NCBI GenBank assembly: GCA_015698045.1
Contig: BLAL01000184.1
Coordinates: 367,592-431,591 of the forward strand
Direction: 5' to 3'
Source of the DNA: Rhizophagus clarus
Taxonomy: Eukaryota; Glomeromycota; Glomeromycetes; Glomerales; Glomeraceae
Length of the DNA stretch: 64,000 nucleotides
Made by a program: the position numbers and the translations under genes. Positions 1 to 11,238 of this stretch are shown here, piece by piece; the first letter of the stretch is position 1, and each line of letters opens with the position of its first letter. The notes under the pieces are model-generated. The model had not been told where the DNA came from, did not search any database, and saw only the letters and a program-made list of their open reading frames with translations.

Positions 1-2939
1 AATAAAATAGATGTATCGATTCACTTTTATCATTTTAAAGTTATTCCTTAGTTCGGAACTATAATTTAATAATTTAAGTGCATATGTAGGACATTTATAT
101 GATTTCAAGTTATGGCTGATAAGTGAAGTTCAGCTAATATTTTAATGCTTTGTATAATTTTTATGTACGAAAATTTTATTACAATCGTGAAATTATACAA
201 CTTTCTCGTAAAATACTTTGTTTTAAATTATTGAGTTATTTTAACACCTTTCCAAAATGCAACATAATTTTCAATATGCTTCGCCTTTTCCAATGGTTTA
301 GGATAATACCAAGCAGCACTTTCGTTTGTTTTACCTAATTCATAATAATGATAAAAATAATAAATCCCAATGTTTAAACGATATTTCTTTCAAAAAAAAA
401 AAAAGATATTAATAAATACCATTAACGACAATATTGTAATATGAAGCTACTCCTTTCCATGGACATGTTGTACTATGACTAGATTGTTGAAGAAATTCTG
501 ATTTAACACTGTTCGGTGGAAACTAGTTGAGAAACATAGCTATTAGAGAGATTATTTACTAAAACAATTATCCGAAAATTATAAGGATTACTTACATAAA
601 TATTTCCTTCAACTTCTTGGATATCACTAGATTCAGCGATGACTTTGTAATGGTAATTTATAGAGAATTAATTATATGAGAAATCTTAATTCAATAATCA
701 AATAATTCGAATTTTTAAATTATTTACCTTCTCCGTTCCATTCGGCTTTTGGCATTTTTATCAATTATAATTTTTTTTTTCTAAAGAAAATTATCAAAAA
801 ATAAAAATAACTTTTAACTTTTTTATTCTTTAATATTGATTTTAAATTTCATGAAATGTTCGTTCGTATATATAAATATTTTTTCATTTTTAGTACGACG
901 ATTATCATTAACGTTTATAGAAAATTGCTTCTGCCATCTATGTCATCTATATCATGTATAAAATTTCTTATTTTAGATAAATATTTAGTATATTAAATTG
1001 GTAAATTTGGGATTTTAGATGATTAATCACTGCCTTTTCCCCATAATCATATGATAAATAATAAGCCGTTTATTTTACCGAAACCTATTAGATGAGAAAT
1101 CTGTTTCTAGATGGGAAGTTAAATGCGTGTTCTAGCAATTTAGTCATCGCAGTTCAAAGTAAAAGATTTCGTCATTTCAATGTTCCATCACGTCCATGAG
1201 AGGGATTTAATTAATAAACGAAATTTAATGCTGATGAAAAACAAAATACTATAAAATAATTATGATATTAAAAACGCATCCAAAATTTTTTATCAAAGAA
1301 AAAAGTTGGTAATTTTAATTTCAAATTATTCACTTAAAATATTTAATTTAGAACCTGTCATTTAATAGAATTATTTTTATTCATATTGTTTTTATTTTTA
1401 AGACATTTATCGAGCTTTCTATATCATATACGCAGTATTAACAATGAAAAAGATTTCGGATTCATTAACCAATTTAACGTCGTCGAAAATCGGCAATTTC
1501 GTCATTTCGGCTAAGCCGTAATTAATTCGGCGCAGTCCGTAAATTTTCCGTAATGCCGTAAATAGGACAGGCCGGAATTATCAGGCCAGCACTATACGAT
1601 TTTTGCCCGCATTATGAATTTTGTGTAACATTATTACCTGGGTTAAATTTTATCCTATATCACGTGATATAATTCTGGCCGTAAATTTTATATGGTATTA
1701 CAGCTGATTTCATAATGTATAGGATACATTCATTTTTATTTACATTCAGCAAAATTTAATAAAACTTAAATAAGGCAAAAGTTATATCAGAGTATTGATT
1801 TAAGTGCAACAGTATAGTTTTTATTTTAGGATAAGTCTAATTGTAACAAATAACAACCCATTACAAATATTATTTGTAACAACTTAATTGGCGCATTTTT
1901 ATTGGTCAGTTTAAATCATGTGATATTATACAAATCCAAAAAAGGAAATTTTTGTTTTCAAAAAAAATGGAAAATTTTATTACACAATATTACACAGACT
2001 TCTAAAAAAGAAAGATTACTTGGTAGAAAAAAGAAATAAGTCAAAAATAACATTTAAAATCATTTTTATCATTCTAAGTAAATTTGCTAAAGAGGCAAAA
2101 AACACTTATTATAATATTTTTTTAAAAGTTTATATATTATAAACTTTCTTATAATTTTTTTTTTTAAAGTTGTTACAAATATATTTATTTTTTATTTTAT
2201 TTTATCCTTTACTAAGTTTTACCAAATTATTCTTAATAAGAAATATATTTTGTATAAAAAAATGAAAAATAAATGTAAAAAAATAGATTAAAATCAATTA
2301 GATTAATTTGCAGAAATTCAATAAATGAATTATTATTCATATTATAAAATTAGCTTTAAGGTTTTTACAGATTTTAGTTTTATAATTAATAATATAATAA
2401 GTATTGTAATTATGATAAAATACTATAATAATTCTATACATTAATCTTAATCAATTTTAGATAATCATATTACAATCACATTTTAATATAATAAAATAAG
2501 TGTTTAGACTAATTAGATCTTTATTATAAAAATTCATTAATACTATAACATAAATTATTTGGTATAATATAACAAATTATTAGTATCTGAACTTTTTACT
2601 AAAGTTTATTATGCCAAAATCCATTTTGTTAAAACTATTTCACTAAAGATATGTTTTATTAAAGGGATATTTTACTAAAATACTATTTTTTCAAAAAATG
2701 TTTCACCAAAATAATTTCATTAAATTATTTATTTTACTAAATTCCATTTCACTGAATTCTATTTTACTAAACTACTTTATCAAATAACCATTTTGCTGAA
2801 AATAATTGTAAATATTTTTTTTAAAAAAAAAGATTCAATATACATATATAAAATGAAAATAACATTTAAATATACCTATTATAGATTTATTACAATTTAA
2901 ATCAAAATAATAAATATAGAAAAATTAATATATATTAAA
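1..2939. other. AT-rich stretch without a supported gene
   Basis: No reading frame longer than about 60 codons looks like a protein here. A slightly GC-richer patch near 1475-1640 contains the words AGGCCGG and GGCCAG, which recur near 31895, so it may be the edge of an old repeat. From about 2590 to 2830 the sequence is a run of degenerate short repeats built on TTTTACTAAA. I see no RNA gene and no clear promoter. Confidence 0.6.
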
Positions 2940-3481
2940 TAGGGAATTTAATTGTCTTTAAAACTTTTGATTTATTAATTAATTATTTTATAGAGAGTAT
3001 AATCGATCAAACTCAATCAATTTTGTTTAATCGATTAATTTAATCAATCAAATAGTAATCACTATATGTCTATATTAAATTTTAAATTACAACTCATCCG
3101 CGATAATATAATATTTATAATAAGTAAATTAAGTTTGATAATTGATATTTATATTATGAAAAAATTTATTATGAAAGTTTATCATTTATTATTTTATTAT
3201 GTATTTTCAAGCTAAATTATTCTTAGTTTTCAAATAGAAAAAAATAATTCACTTACAGCTTCTAGTAAAAAGTTTTTAATATTAATAATATTATAAAAAT
3301 CTGCTTATATACTAAAATTAGAATTTTTTAATCAAATAAAAGTTATCATATGGTTATTATTTAATTGTATTGATTAATTATATATTTGATTAATCATAAT
3401 TAATCAGATTCTAAATTTTGTAATCAATTAATTGATTAATTAATCAATAATCGATCTTAATCAATATAATTAAATTCCTTA
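2940..3481. mobile_element. hAT-like MITE
   Basis: The ends form imperfect inverted repeats, TAGGGAATTTAATT on the left and its counterpart TAAGGAATTTAATT on the right. Both flanks carry an 8-base word, ATATTAAA at 2932-2939 and ATATTGAA at 3482-3489, which is a duplication with one mismatch. A TAGGG terminus and an 8-bp duplication are typical of the hAT superfamily. The inside is AT-rich, full of GATTAAT words in both orientations, and codes for nothing. Confidence 0.5.
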
Positions 3482-4270
3482 ATATTGAAAATCAAATTTA
3501 TATATACAGTATTTTATTAGATTATATAAAGATTAATACTTTTATTTATAAATCAAAAAAATACAAATTCTATATATTTTGAAAATAGCTAGAATACAAA
3601 TAAATATATAAATTACATCAGAGAATTTTTAAGTAAATTGATTTTACATAATACTATAAGTATTAGCTTGGAAATATGTAAAAAGAATTATAAAGATTTA
3701 TATATTTTATTATAGAGTATTTGGAAAATATTAGAACTATTCAAATTTTTACAAATTTTCATAATTATAAACAATGTAGATTTCTTTGTATATAAAAAAT
3801 ACTTCTGATATAAAGAATATTTTATGAATTTATAAATAAAAAAAATAAATATAGTTAGAAAAACTTAACCATTAAATATATTTTTATAAGAGAATACTAC
3901 AATATCATATGGGCTGATTTTGCCGTCGTCTTAATTATCGTTCGATTAACTTTAGCAAGTGAAATACCATTTAGGGAAAAAATATTCCTAATTTTAGTAT
4001 TTAAGTTGCCATAGTTAATACTCTGAGTTACTAGATCAAGTCAAATCCGCCCATATGTACAAAGTGTACTATAGCTTTTAAAAAAAAATTCCTTTTTTCT
4101 ATAAGATTAATCAGTTTATATAGATAAAAGTAATAGATAAAATTCTTTTAGTTATTAGTTTAATTTTGGTTATTATATCATTTTTTATATATACTTTAAA
4201 TGATAATTTTCATCTATTCACTATACTTTATGTTATATAATAATTTAATTTTAATTATACATATAATATA
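3482..4270. other. AT-rich spacer
   Basis: This stretch lies between the small hAT-like element and the left end of the large inverted-repeat element. I see no coding potential, RNA gene or repeat with recognisable borders in it. Confidence 0.5.
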
Positions 4271-4802
4271 GGGTTTTTGCAATAGAAAGGACGGAAACTA
4301 CCTTAGAAACGAAAAATGAGTTTTTGTCAGATTTGGGTAGATTTCGATATGGGTTACATTTTTCAATTATAAATGAAAGTCGGTTTACATAATAAAAAAT
4401 CGAGATAATCGAAATAATTGCGAATATTACACCAAAATAATCTACATCTAAAAATAGTTACAAGTTACACTAAACTAAAATTAGTAGTATGGGAACACAA
4501 ACTTTTTTGCAATAGAAAGGGCAGTAGTTCTTATCCAATCACATTGCATTTTTTTTTACTAATGTTAAACGAACCGTTAAATTTTTTAGGTTAAACTGTT
4601 TAAATTAAATGGTGTTTTAAACCCTTTTTTTATTTATCATTTTTCTCTTTAATAAACAGTTTTTTAAATCGTTACCTTTTATTTATTTTTTGTTTGAAGC
4701 AAAGCAGGAAAATCTTTTTTCTTTACTGACGTCCTGGACTCCTGGCTGTTCAGGCCTTCATTATAAGCAAGTTCGTTAATGCTATAATGAATCATTTGGT
4801 AT

Positions 4803-5237
4803 TGTTACCCAGCGAATGCAACCGACTGAAAAGTTACACGTGATCTGGAATAACAAACGAGTTTAACTTTAGAGAGCAAGTTTATTTATAGTCTGAAGGC
4901 TAATACTTTTATTATCGTTTATAATTTATGATCGGATTATTAATAAAGTTTTCAGTTGTAACGCATACAACCTAATTGTCTTTATTAATAAATACAAGTG
5001 ACAGTTAACTGTAATTTAAGTTTAACGCATAAACTTCTTCCTTTCACTTAATCCAAATTCTCTTCCTTTTATAATCTTTAATTTTTCTATCTTATTCTAA
5101 ATCTATTACTTTCTAGATTTGTCTTAAATCCTAATTCCGGGTACTACAATTTTCTAGATTACCCTATAAATTTCCTAACTTTTTTCATTCATATAGATTA
5201 TACTAGAATAATCTAATTTATAAAATCTTATGTAACA
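4803..5237 (-). repeat. 3' LTR of the Gypsy element
   Basis: This 435-bp terminal repeat begins TGTTACCCAG and ends CTTATGTAACA on the plus strand. It appears identical to the copy at 14065-14499. It is the downstream LTR for the minus-strand element because the polypurine tract abuts its inner edge. Confidence 0.95.
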
Positions 5238-5250
5238 TTTCCCTCTCTTT
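5238..5250 (-). promoter_or_regulatory. Polypurine tract
   Basis: On the minus strand the bases immediately inside the 3' LTR read AAAGAGAGGGAAA, all purines. This is where plus-strand DNA synthesis would be primed. Its position directly against the LTR indicates that the internal 2.1-kb region, including the antisense gene, belongs to the replicating element. Confidence 0.85.
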
Positions 5251-5734
5251 AAGGGTTGAACTCCTGTGAAACTTTTATAAAATTATTTCTAGAGTTTTCG
5301 AATTAAAGGACATAAGTACTTTTAACTACATATATCAAACTAATCAAATAATTCTTCCTATTTAGTAATTTTTCCTGAATAAATATTACTATATATATTA
5401 TTGATTTAACATTATGTCACCTCTGAGTTACTAACATGTGTTTATATTACTTTATTTAATAAATTCTCGTGTTTTCAAAATCCTATTCCTATTTAATCTT
5501 CATAATACTCATGTTAAAATTATTATTATTTTCTTTTCTCATATTTTGTTCTTTTAGTCTTTACGCGTTTTTTTAATTTTTACGCGTCTTTCTTTTTCTT
5601 TATATATATAATCATTATTTCTCAAGGTAAGAGTATTATTACATTTTTCATTATTATTTTTTTTGTTTTATTAATTTAGTATTATCTCTTTTTCTTTTTC
5701 TTCTCTTCTTTTTTTTTTTTTTTTTAATATTATT

Positions 5735-6503
5735 ATGGCTTTTTCTATTGATTTTAACACAGAGCAACTTGTTAGTTTTTTACATGTTCAAAATATTGGG
5801 CTGGATAGTGATGATTTGGATCTTCTTAAAGATGAAAAAATAAATGGACGTTCCTTTCTTTTATTAACGCAGGATTTATTACTGACTATGGGTTTTAAAA
5901 TGGGACCTATTATTTGTATTTTGGAACTTATCTCGTCATTAAAGAAAGAATCTAACTCTTCTGGTGGAAGACTTGATTATTTTCAAATTTTTTCTGTCGA
6001 ACAGTGGTCCAAAGATCATTTTATAAATTGGATTTCCAAAAAAGATCAAACCCCTTCTAGAAATGATAATCATTTTTTTGTAACTCTAATTGGATTACTT
6101 AAAGATGATTCTTTACTCTCAGCAAAATCCCGCTCTATTATAAAAGATTTATTTTTACAACGAAAAAAGGTAGGCATCCATTTTTTATATTTTCATATAC
6201 TTAAATAATTTCTTTTAATCTCAGGCCTTTACTCGGAGATGTATAAGCTCCTGGTCTTGGTAGGGATTATAGGATTTTATTTAGGTTCCCTTATTTTACC
6301 TATCTTTAAAATGGATTTAATAAAGGTCTACTGGTTCTGGAGGAGGAATTGGTTATGTACCTTCCTTTATTGAAGAAGTTTTAAAGATAAAGCCTTAAAT
6401 AATATTATTTTTTTATCTCGTTCATTTTTTATCCATTATTTTTCATTTATTCATTCATTTCATTTTTATTTCTTTTCTTCTTCTTTTCTTTTCTTCTTCT
6501 TCT

Positions 6504-6555
<52 letters not shown>

Positions 6556-7356
6556 CTCACTTTCATACTTAATGTCTACTAAGTAAAATTATTTTTACTT
6601 ATATCTATTTTTCTTACTTGATAGGATGGTAGTAATAAAGTTTCAAAAAATATTAATTTACCATCATCATCAATATTACCTCCGTCATCACCATTATCTG
6701 TCAAAAGAAAACATGTTGATGATGATAATATAATGCAATTAGAACTTCCTCTTCGATCAAATCAATCACTAGATACTTTTGAGGTGTTGAAAACAGTTGT
6801 ACGACATTTTGATACAGATATGATTGTTCAAGGATCACTTTTTTCGTATAAAAGTTCAAATCATCTGGTTGTTGATTCGCAATGTTATAATAAAGTTCCA
6901 CGTGAGAGTGTATATGATGCAGAGATGTATCGTATTCTGGTAAATTGGTTAAAATTAACGCATCATATTAATATTGTGAGTCAGTGGCATCTCAATCATA
7001 TTGGAAAAGATGGAGATCCTCATCATTTATACTGTGATTTCGCTATAAAATTCAATAGTTCTACTTTTCCAATAGCTATTCTTGAGTTGGTGGTAACTGC
7101 TTCTAGTACTGATTTAGAACGTCATTATATTCGTATTTTTGAATATGCCTCACAATTATGTCCAGATGAAATATGGGTTATACATTTTTCTTGTGAAGAC
7201 AACTTTGTTCCATATTGGCCTAGAAAAAGATTACAAAAAAGAGGCTTAAATGTAATCCATTTCTGGCATGATAAAAAATTCAAAAACATAACAATGTTTA
7301 CTAGATATAATGATAATGGAAATATAGTAAAATTAGATAATGTTATAATAAAATAA
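5735..7356 (+). CDS. SAM-domain protein with nuclease-like C-terminus, antisense inside the Gypsy element
   Basis: Two exons join in frame: 5735-6169 and 6625-7356, with a 455-bp GT-AG intron (donor GTAGGC, acceptor ATAG). The product is 388 residues. Residues about 8-70 look like a SAM domain, a protein interaction module. After a Ser/Pro-rich linker and a basic KRK, residues about 180-388 resemble a PD-(D/E)xK-like module known to me from expanded families in Rhizophagus: motifs CDFAIKF, AILELVV and DEIWVIHF. The usual catalytic lysine after the ELV strand is missing, so activity is doubtful. The start follows a pyrimidine-rich stretch and a TATATATATA box at about 5601. The gene is convergent with integrase: the stop codons lie 36 bp apart. 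It sits between integrase and the polypurine tract, so it travels with the retrotransposon. The intron may hold further short exons. Function is not known. Confidence 0.75.
6506..6555 (+). repeat. Poly(T) tract in the intron
   Basis: About 50 consecutive T residues lie in the intron of the SAM-domain gene, after TTC-rich sequence and about 70 bp before the splice acceptor. The length in the true genome could differ because homopolymers assemble poorly. Confidence 0.85.
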
Positions 7357-7392
7357 AATTATTCTCAAAAATTTTACTTATAATATAATTAT

Positions 7393-8670
7393 TTATTCCA
7401 ATAATATTAATGGTTCTAAATATTGTTCAATATATATTTTAAGACGATTTCCATGGATTACTCCTTTTACCAATTTTCCATTCATATGACGCAACTTATA
7501 TACATTTTGATCTAAAACATTATGAATGTAATAAGGTCCAATCCATTGATTTTCTAGTTTTGCTGACATATTATTTCTTAAATGAGTTTGTTCTACTAAT
7601 ACTTTATCACCTATTTTTAATTTTAAAGAAATACCTTTATCATCATATTTTTTCTTTTGAATTTGTTGTCGTTGATTAATTCTAATCTTTACTTTTTCTA
7701 AATCTTGATCCATCTTTTCCATTATATCATATGTTCGCTCTAATAATGCTTCATGAATATCTTTTTCTTTATTAATATTTGTATCAATCATTAATTCTAT
7801 AGGTAATACAGCTTGTCTTCCATATATTAAATAAAATGGTGAGTATCCTGTAGTTTCATGTTGCCTAGTACGATAAGCTAATAGTATCGCCTGAATATAA
7901 TCATCCCATTCTTTATTATTATCTTTATCTATAACTAACTTTGCCAAACTTTCGCCAATAGTTCTATTAAAACGTTCTACCATTCCATTTGTTTGAGGTC
8001 TATAAGCTGAAGTTAACCTATGTTTTGTTTGGTATTTATCGCATATTTCATTGATAAGAGCATTATTAAAAGATGTACCACGATCAGAAAGTATTTCTTT
8101 AGGAACACCATGCCGGCTAATAATTTCTTCAAATAAAAATTTAGCAACAGTTTCAGCTTTAACATTAGGTATTGCTCTCGCTTCTGGCCATTTTGTAAAA
8201 TAATCCATAGCCACTATTATATAGCGATTACCTTTTTGAGTTACAGGTAAAGGACCCTTAATATCTATTCCAATTTTATCAAAAGGACCTCCTATCTTTA
8301 AAGGTAATAATTCTTCTCTTCTTTTTGTTTTACCTCTTCTTTGACAATTATCACAGGATTCAATATATATTTTAATATCATTATACATTTTAGGCCAATA
8401 ATAACGTTCTTTTATTTTATTGTAAGTGGTTTCTACACCAAGATGTGCACCAGTCATATCTTTATGTAGATTAAACAGGATGATTTCAACTTGTGATGGC
8501 GTAATTACTCTCTGTAATTTATCTTGATTCTTCCTAAATAGTTTATCATTTTGTATGGTATAATTTTTGGCTAATTGTTTTATTTTATCTTGTTGATTTT
8601 TATTATACTTTTCAGGGATAATCAAGTTAGATAGGTACTGATATAAATCATAATATAATTGTTCTTCCAT
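7393..8670 (-). CDS. Gypsy integrase
   Basis: 425 residues. The N-terminal zinc-binding HHCC motif uses H69, H76, C106 and C109. The catalytic core has D136 (GIDIKGP), D196 (SDRGTSF) and E232 (MVERFNR), a perfect D-D-35-E spacing. A C-terminal segment with the GPYYIHNV motif follows (GPY/F-like). It inserts the retrotransposon cDNA into chromosomes. Integrase is normally the last part of a continuous pol frame. Here it starts with its own ATG one base after the TAA that ends the RNase H frame (TAA-T-ATG), in the +1 frame. That may mean stop-restart translation, a frameshift, or a one-base lesion in this copy. No chromodomain is evident. Confidence 0.93.
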   Translation of the reverse strand: MEEQLYYDLYQYLSNLIIPEKYNKNQQDKIKQLAKNYTIQNDKLFRKNQDKLQRVITPSQVEIILFNLHKDMTGAHLGVETTYNKIKERYYWPKMYNDIKIYIESCDNCQRRGKTKRREELLPLKIGGPFDKIGIDIKGPLPVTQKGNRYIIVAMDYFTKWPEARAIPNVKAETVAKFLFEEIISRHGVPKEILSDRGTSFNNALINEICDKYQTKHRLTSAYRPQTNGMVERFNRTIGESLAKLVIDKDNNKEWDDYIQAILLAYRTRQHETTGYSPFYLIYGRQAVLPIELMIDTNINKEKDIHEALLERTYDIMEKMDQDLEKVKIRINQRQQIQKKKYDDKGISLKLKIGDKVLVEQTHLRNNMSAKLENQWIGPYYIHNVLDQNVYKLRHMNGKLVKGVIHGNRLKIYIEQYLEPLILLE

Positions 8671-8671
8671 A

Positions 8672-11191
8672 TTAACAGTTATTAGTTAAAATAATTCGGG
8701 AAAGAGCATCTGCGTTATGATTTACAGTACCTTTTCTATACTTGATATCATAATCATAAGGTTGAAGAATTAATTGCCATCTGGCTAATCGTCCAGTAAG
8801 ACCATTTTTAATAGTCTTTAATTTTAATAGCCATTGCAGTGCAGAATGATCAGTGAAGATTGTGAATTTCTTACCATACAAATAAGGTCTAAAATAATTA
8901 ACAGCCCATATAACAGCGGCACATTCTAATTCTGTGGAAGAATAGTTTCGTTCAGATTCACTAGTCGATCTACTAGCATAAGCAATTGGATGTCTTAATC
9001 CATCCTCCTGTTCTTGTTCCAATACTGCTCCCAGCGCAGTAATTGAAGCATCTGTAAACAATAAAAATGATTTGGTAAAATCTGGATATGCCAATAAAGG
9101 TGCAGTAATAAGTTTTTCTTTAAGAAACTGAAAAACTTGATGGCGATCCTGATTCCATTCATAAGGAATATCTTTTTTTAATAACATGTATAAAGGTGTT
9201 GAAATTTTTGAAAAATCCTTTATAAAGCGACGATAATATGATGCTAAGCCTAAAAAAGCACGTAATTGTGTAAGATTTTTGGGAACAGGGTAATTTTTAA
9301 TAGCATCTACTTTACTTGGATCAGGCAAAATTCCTTTATTAGTTACTATATGACCTAAAAATTGAAGAGATTGGGTACAAAAATGACATTTTTCTGGATT
9401 AATTTTTAATCCTGCTTTTTCCACTCTTTTTAGTACTTCTTCCAAATGTTGTAAATGTTCTTCAAATGTTTTGGAATAGATATTAACATCATCTAAATAA
9501 ACCATTGTATTTTTCCATAACATATCTTTTAATATATTATCCATGCATCTTTGAAAAGTTCCTGGAGCATTGCATAAGCCGAATGGCATTACATTGAATT
9601 CATACATTCCATTTCTTGTTATGAAAGCTGTTTTTGATTTATCTTCTTCCTTCATTTCTACCTGCCAGTATCCTGAGGCCAGATCTAATGAAGTAAACCA
9701 TTGGGCCTTTCCTAGTGAGTCAAAAATTTCGTCTGTTCGCGGAAGAGGATAATTATCTTTTTTAGTAACTTTATTTAATTGGCGATAATCTACACAAAAT
9801 CGTAACTTTCCATTTTTCTTGGGTACTAAAATAACAGGGGATGCCCATTCGCTTGTAGATGGCCTAATAATATTATAATACAACATCTCCTTAATTTCCT
9901 TATCAATATGCTCCTGCTCTTTTTGGGAAGTCCTATAAAATTTTTGACGTATGGGAGGAATATTTTCAGTATAAATAGAATGTTTTACAATATTAGTACG
10001 ACCCAACTCTTCCTTTTTAGTGGCAAAAAGATGTGCATATTTCAGTAGTAAGGTTGTCAATTTCTCCTTTTGTGTATTATTAATTTCTCCGATAGCAATT
10101 GATTTCTCCGATGTTATATATAGTAACACATCATCTTGTTCAAGTTGCACTTTATAGAAGGGATCATCTGTAGGACTGATCATGGAGTACAAGGCGCAAT
10201 CCTCCCATCGTTTGTAACAGACTTTACATTGTTGTTGTTCTTTTAATTTCTTTTCACACCAACACTTTCCTGGCCCTTTCCACTGTTTTTGATCATTACT
10301 TCTGAACTTCTTTATCCAATATTGTAAACATTCATTTGGATATACATCTCCTTCTATTTGAGTAATATTCGAGGTTTGTTGTACATTAAAAAAGAAAGTT
10401 TGCGATTCCACATTTTCATCTTCCCCTTCTAACTCTAATTCACTGGGATTCTCAATTGATACTTGTGGAATTGGATGAAATTGTAACGGATTTTTAATGT
10501 TATCCCAGCATGTTACGGCTGTAGTAACTGTTCCATGTGGTGTAAGTATAGTTAAAAGTCCATTATTATAATCCAAGGTGGCGCGGACTTTACTAATCCA
10601 ATCATTACCTAAAACAATATTATAATCCTTGGATTCAGTCACAACCATATCTATTCCAACATCATATCCTTCAATATTTACTTGCACGTTGTGCTTTATT
10701 CCTAATGGGCAAGTACGATTTCCTTGTATATCAATTAATCTGAAATGTGCTGGGCTATCAATATCCTGTTGTTTACGGTCTAAAAACTGCTTTGAAATAA
10801 CACTCCCCTTTGATCCAGAATCAATAATCACATTTATTCGTTCTCCAAATACTACAGCTTCACCAAATAAAGCATCTTTTACATCCTTCGTATTATAATC
10901 TATTCGGCTATTTAGTTGTTTTTCATTTTCTGAATCCTGGGTAGTGGCAATTTCCTCTAAGAATTTGTTCCAGTCATCTATTTCTCCTTTGGTGATTGGG
11001 TTATTCGAAGCTTCCATTATTTTTATAGTAGCACGTTGTTCAAGCTTATTTGCATTAGTAACTTTCGGATTTTTATTGTAATCTTGATCAAAACTTTCAT
11101 CATTAATTAATTTATCATTATTATAATTATTATCATTAAGGTTGGAAATATTGTAACTGATAAAAGAATTCCGGTCTTTTTCTTTTATCAA
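8672..11191 (-). CDS. Gypsy protease, reverse transcriptase and RNase H
   Basis: About 839 residues counted from 11191. The frame is open further upstream to at least 11248, overlapping gag, and has no obvious ATG of its own near its beginning. In order: an aspartic protease with the DSG triad (IDSGSKGS, near residue 124), reverse transcriptase with LDLASGYWQ and the active-site YLDD at about residue 565, and RNase H with FTDAS, TELECAAV, FTDHSALQWL and the terminal NADALSR. These process the polyprotein, copy element RNA into DNA and remove the template. The frame is -1 relative to gag, so expression as a Gag-Pol fusion by -1 frameshifting at 11242-11248 is likely. It ends at TAA 8672-8674, directly before integrase. 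Confidence 0.93.
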   Translation of the reverse strand: MIKEKDRNSFISYNISNLNDNNYNNDKLINDESFDQDYNKNPKVTNANKLEQRATIKIMEASNNPITKGEIDDWNKFLEEIATTQDSENEKQLNSRIDYNTKDVKDALFGEAVVFGERINVIIDSGSKGSVISKQFLDRKQQDIDSPAHFRLIDIQGNRTCPLGIKHNVQVNIEGYDVGIDMVVTESKDYNIVLGNDWISKVRATLDYNNGLLTILTPHGTVTTAVTCWDNIKNPLQFHPIPQVSIENPSELELEGEDENVESQTFFFNVQQTSNITQIEGDVYPNECLQYWIKKFRSNDQKQWKGPGKCWCEKKLKEQQQCKVCYKRWEDCALYSMISPTDDPFYKVQLEQDDVLLYITSEKSIAIGEINNTQKEKLTTLLLKYAHLFATKKEELGRTNIVKHSIYTENIPPIRQKFYRTSQKEQEHIDKEIKEMLYYNIIRPSTSEWASPVILVPKKNGKLRFCVDYRQLNKVTKKDNYPLPRTDEIFDSLGKAQWFTSLDLASGYWQVEMKEEDKSKTAFITRNGMYEFNVMPFGLCNAPGTFQRCMDNILKDMLWKNTMVYLDDVNIYSKTFEEHLQHLEEVLKRVEKAGLKINPEKCHFCTQSLQFLGHIVTNKGILPDPSKVDAIKNYPVPKNLTQLRAFLGLASYYRRFIKDFSKISTPLYMLLKKDIPYEWNQDRHQVFQFLKEKLITAPLLAYPDFTKSFLLFTDASITALGAVLEQEQEDGLRHPIAYASRSTSESERNYSSTELECAAVIWAVNYFRPYLYGKKFTIFTDHSALQWLLKLKTIKNGLTGRLARWQLILQPYDYDIKYRKGTVNHNADALSRIILTNNC

Positions 11192-11238
11192 AGAGGGATT
11201 TTTAATAGGTGTACTCTCACCCTCAGGAGGTACACTCT

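Noticed and set aside
6701..6901. Minus-strand frame opposite the SAM-domain gene
   Set aside because: It is complementary to a well-supported exon and has no motif of its own.
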